Origin: Nitrospinota bacterium
GTDB taxonomy: Bacteria; Nitrospinota; Nitrospinia; UBA9942
NCBI GenBank assembly: GCA_016234205.1
Contig: JACRGN010000210.1
Location: 1-7,746, forward strand
Length of the DNA: 7,746 nucleotides
Direction of reading: 5' to 3'
Shown here: one piece after another, positions 6,119 to 7,746 of the stretch
Position numbering within the stretch: position 1 is the first letter of the stretch
How the letters are laid out: each line of letters opens with the position of its first letter
Made by a program: the position numbers and the translations under genes
Notes under the pieces: model-generated
What the model saw: the letters and a program-made list of their open reading frames with translations, nothing else
Told to the model about the DNA's origin: nothing
Database searches by the model: none

Positions 6119-7047
6119 ATCTTTTCCGCTGCCCTGAGCTTTGCACTTCTTGACCTCAGATTTCTCCGCACTTCTTCTTCAGAAGGGGTCACAGGTTTTT
6201 TTGTCAATATCTTTATAGCACCCTTTCTTCCGCATATACATTTTGGTATATCATGCGGGCAGATGCATCCATGCTCCATTTCTCTAAACAGATTCTTTAC
6301 AATCCTGTCCTCAAGGGAATGATAGGATATAACACAAATTCTTCCCTCTATATTCAGAACATCAATCGCATCTCTTATCGCATCTTTTAGTATCTCTATT
6401 TCACCATTTACAGCAATTCTTATAGCCTGAAAAGTCTTTGTAGCAGGATGTATCCTTTGAGACCTGTGAGCAGGTGGTATAGCAGAGACCACTATGTCAG
6501 ACAGTTGAAATGTAGTCTCAATAGGCATCTTCCCCCTCTCCCTGACTATTGCACGGGTTATTTTCTTTGCCCATTTTTCCTCGCCATATTTATATATTAT
6601 GCCCATCAGCTTCTCTTCTTCAAAATTATTTACAATCTCCTTTGCAGTTACACCTCCACTCCTGTCCATTCTCATGTCCAGAGGCGCATTAGAAGAAAAA
6701 CTAAATCCCCGTTCAGCGTTCATAAGCTGCCGTGTTGAAACCCCAAGGTCAAAGAGAATCCCGTCAACCTTTGAAAACCCTGCCTTATCCTTGACAACAT
6801 TTTTAATATTTTTAAAATCGTCATGAAAAATAAATATTCTTTCCCTATATGCGGACAGTCTATCTGATGCAAACTTTATTGAATCTTCATCTCTGTCTAT
6901 GCCTATAAGAATACCTGTGGGTGAGCTTTTTTTTAACATCTGCTCTGCATGCCCCCCATCTCCGATGTTAGCATCAACATATATATTATCTGGTTCACAT
7001 TGAAGAAAATTAATTACCTCATCTAATAGAACAGGGATATGAACCAC
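6103..7047 (-). CDS. rsmH: 16S rRNA (cytosine-1402-N4) methyltransferase RsmH (MraW)
   Basis: SAM-dependent methyltransferase acting on N4 of C1402 in 16S rRNA, at the ribosomal P site. It is 314 residues from the GTG at 7047, matching E. coli (313). The N-terminus MVHIPVLLDEVI fits the family. The SAM-binding loop is YVDANIGDGGHAE (23-35), followed by IGIDRDEDSI (48-57). Further RsmH signatures are GILFDLGVSTRQL (96-108), ERGFSFSSNAPLDMRMD (112-128), TFQAIRIAVNGEIE (205-218), VISYHSLEDRIVK (239-251) and PSEEEVRRNLRSRSAKLRAA (288-307). A CxC...CxC set (C261, C263, C270, C272), seen in many relatives, may bind a metal. The GTG comes 1 nt after the mraZ stop. An in-frame ATG at 7122 would overlap mraZ deeply and add residues outside the family pattern. 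The last four residues come from a repeat array. Confidence 0.95.
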   Translation of the reverse strand: MVHIPVLLDEVINFLQCEPDNIYVDANIGDGGHAEQMLKKSSPTGILIGIDRDEDSIKFASDRLSAYRERIFIFHDDFKNIKNVVKDKAGFSKVDGILFDLGVSTRQLMNAERGFSFSSNAPLDMRMDRSGGVTAKEIVNNFEEEKLMGIIYKYGEEKWAKKITRAIVRERGKMPIETTFQLSDIVVSAIPPAHRSQRIHPATKTFQAIRIAVNGEIEILKDAIRDAIDVLNIEGRICVISYHSLEDRIVKNLFREMEHGCICPHDIPKCICGRKGAIKILTKKPVTPSEEEVRRNLRSRSAKLRAAEKIVISD

Positions 7048-7048
7048 T

Positions 7049-7492
7049 TTATAAGAACCCAATCTCCATAAGTTTATCAGGAAGGAGCTTTGCCTTTTCC
7101 TTATTCCCTTCGTTAAATTCATCCCACCTGTCCTTACTCCAGATTTCAATTTTATTCATTATACCAATTAGTGCTACCTCTTTTTGAAGTCCTCCAAAAT
7201 CCCTTAATGTCGTAGGGACAAGTATTCTCCCTTGATTATCCAGTGAGCATTCAGAGGCGTTTGAATATATCATGCGAATAAAATCTCTTAAGTCTTTCTG
7301 CATTGTTGGAAGCTGTCTCAGTTTTTCTTCCATACCCACCCACTCCTCTGTAGGATACGCAACAATATTTGGCTCAAAATAGGTGAGGATTAGTTTCCCA
7401 CTGTATTTCGTATTAATTATTTCCCTGAATTTTGAAGGGATACTCAGTCTTCCTTTTGAATCAATAGATTGAATGGATTGGCCAATAAACAT
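7049..7492 (-). CDS. mraZ: Transcriptional regulator MraZ
   Basis: DNA-binding regulator encoded first in most dcw clusters; in E. coli and mycoplasmas it binds direct repeats in front of its own gene and controls the cluster. It has 147 residues, typical. Two SpoVT/AbrB-type half-domains are visible: IDSKGRLSIPSKFRE (10-24) and LDNQGRILVPTTLRDFG (84-100). Each carries the family pattern D..GR...P..LR that forms the DNA-contacting swapped-hairpin barrel. The ATG has CGGAG about 12 nt upstream and a 5' leader of roughly 65 nt that holds three copies of the expected operator. That pairing of protein and operator strongly suggests autoregulation. The stop is 1 nt before the rsmH GTG. Confidence 0.96.
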   Translation of the reverse strand: MFIGQSIQSIDSKGRLSIPSKFREIINTKYSGKLILTYFEPNIVAYPTEEWVGMEEKLRQLPTMQKDLRDFIRMIYSNASECSLDNQGRILVPTTLRDFGGLQKEVALIGIMNKIEIWSKDRWDEFNEGNKEKAKLLPDKLMEIGFL

Positions 7493-7514
7493 GATAGATT
7501 TGCTCCGCTCACTA

Positions 7515-7557
7515 CAAGTTTTTTATCCCACTTCTCCCCACTTCTCCCCACAACTTG
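7515..7557. other. Short inverted repeat enclosing the MraZ boxes
   Basis: CAAGTT at 7515-7520 is complementary to AACTTG at 7552-7557, bracketing the three operator repeats. In the mraZ leader RNA this would be a 6-bp stem closing a 31-nt purine-rich loop. It is short enough to be chance. Confidence 0.3.
7527..7551 (-). promoter_or_regulatory. MraZ operator: three GTGGG boxes at 10-bp period
   Basis: On the minus strand GTGGG occurs three times (starting at 7551, 7541 and 7531), separated by GAGAA each time. Spacing is exactly 10 bp, one helical turn. This matches the known MraZ site type (TGGG repeats separated by five or six bases). It lies just downstream of the predicted transcription start, about +5 to +30, where a bound MraZ oligomer would block initiation or early elongation. 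Site identity is inferred from pattern and location next to mraZ. Confidence 0.88.
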
Positions 7558-7562
7558 GTGTA

Positions 7563-7590
7563 AATATACCACCCTGCCAAATAATGTCAA
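7563..7590 (-). promoter_or_regulatory. Sigma70-type promoter of mraZ and the dcw operon
   Basis: On the minus strand a perfect TTGACA (7590-7585) is followed after 16 bp by TATATT (7568-7563). A TG one base upstream of the -10 makes it an extended -10. The start of transcription should fall near 7556-7559, giving a leader of about 65 nt. No other comparably good promoter is evident in the tight gaps between genes, so this probably drives the whole cluster. Confidence 0.82.
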
Positions 7591-7591
7591 G

Positions 7592-7619
7592 AAAAAAAGA
7601 CAAAAAAAGAACAAAAAAA
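7592..7619. promoter_or_regulatory. Three phased A7 tracts upstream of the -35 box
   Basis: Runs of exactly seven A on the plus strand at 7592-7598, 7602-7608 and 7613-7619 are spaced 10 and 11 bp apart, in helical phase. The nearest ends 1 bp from the -35 hexamer. Phased A-tracts of this type bend DNA and can serve as UP-element-like contacts for the RNA polymerase alpha subunit. The role is inferred. Confidence 0.65.
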
Positions 7620-7620
7620 T

Positions 7621-7705
7621 AATTTCACCGCAGAGTCGCGAAGGTCACAAAGAAAAATCAAAGATTAATAAATTTAGGACGCAGATTTTCGCAGATAAAC
7701 ATAGG
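7621..7705. repeat. Probable dispersed-repeat relic (CGCAGA-type)
   Basis: The stretch has no gene. It contains ACCGCAGAGTCGCGAAGG near 7627 and then CGCAGATTTTCGCAGAT (7680-7696), in which CGCAGAT is repeated with a 10-nt period. From memory, ACCGCAGAG... and CGCAGATTTTCGCAGAT-like strings recur between genes in many environmental bacterial genomes, so I take this as a decayed member of such a family. Only a genome-wide copy count could establish that. Confidence 0.4.
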
Positions 7706-7717
7706 AAGGGAGTTATT

Positions 7718-7746
7718 ATGAACTATTTTTTTTACTGCATTATTCA
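7718..7746 (+). CDS. Possible start of a divergent gene, truncated by window edge
   Basis: An ATG at 7718 is preceded by AGGAAGGGAG with 5 nt spacing, a strong ribosome site. Nine codons follow before the edge (MNYFFYCII), hydrophobic and compatible with the beginning of a signal peptide or membrane span. The translated stretch is too short to identify, and no convincing plus-strand promoter is visible within the preceding repeat-like sequence. Confidence 0.35.

Noticed and set aside
6448..6826. Overlapping plus-strand frames within rsmH
   Set aside because: Antisense to conserved RsmH motifs; two overlapping frames cannot both be real and neither has a ribosome site.
6103..7149. 348-residue RsmH starting inside mraZ
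   Set aside because: The extra 34 residues overlap mraZ by 100 bases and do not match the family N-terminus; GTG 7047 gives a 314-residue protein of normal length.
7493..7620. Riboswitch or leader peptide ahead of mraZ
   Set aside because: The leader is only about 65 nt and is accounted for by the MraZ boxes; no conserved aptamer pattern or short leader ORF is visible.

Overview
The window is a contiguous piece of a bacterial division and cell-wall (dcw) cluster. All seven clear genes are on the minus strand, in the classical order mraZ - rsmH - ftsL - ftsI - murE - murF - mraY, reading from the right edge to the left. mraY runs off the left edge. Nothing points to a phage, plasmid, insertion sequence or defence system; this is core chromosome.

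Organism: base composition is AT-leaning (about 40% GC by eye). MurE carries the DNPR motif of meso-diaminopimelate-adding enzymes, which suggests a Gram-negative-type diderm. FtsI is short and has no PASTA domains, which argues against most Gram-positives. The small 6-7 bp repeat arrays inside and between genes resemble those I associate with uncultivated Nitrospirota/Deltaproteobacteria-like genomes. That assignment is weak and I would not go below Bacteria with confidence.

Layout: from 7746 down to 7493 lies a control region. It holds a possible divergent plus-strand gene start (7718), a stretch resembling dispersed repeats (about 7621-7705), three phased A7 tracts, a strong sigma70-type promoter (TTGACA, 16 bp, TATATT) and a three-copy 10-bp-period MraZ operator. 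From 7492 down the genes are nearly contiguous. mraZ/rsmH are 1 nt apart, ftsL/ftsI 12 nt, murE/murF 16 nt, and murF/mraY overlap by 1 nt (TAATG). Two looser joints exist: rsmH/ftsL (70 nt) and ftsI/murE (80 nt). Both contain repeats.

How the genes work together: MraZ is the cluster's transcription regulator. RsmH methylates 16S rRNA. FtsL and FtsI belong to the divisome, FtsI being the septal transpeptidase. MurE and MurF complete the UDP-MurNAc-pentapeptide, and MraY transfers it to undecaprenyl phosphate to make lipid I. One long polycistronic message from the mraZ promoter, translated largely by coupling, is the simplest reading.

What is unusual is repeats, not genes. Two 32-bp heptamer arrays sit in frame inside murE. 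Inverted hexamer/heptamer arrays sit at the murE/murF and rsmH/ftsL joints, where they supply the upstream gene's last codons and stop and leave the downstream gene without a recognisable Shine-Dalgarno site. Separately, MraY has Asn in place of the conserved catalytic Asp (residue 267, E. coli numbering). I found no new multi-gene system.
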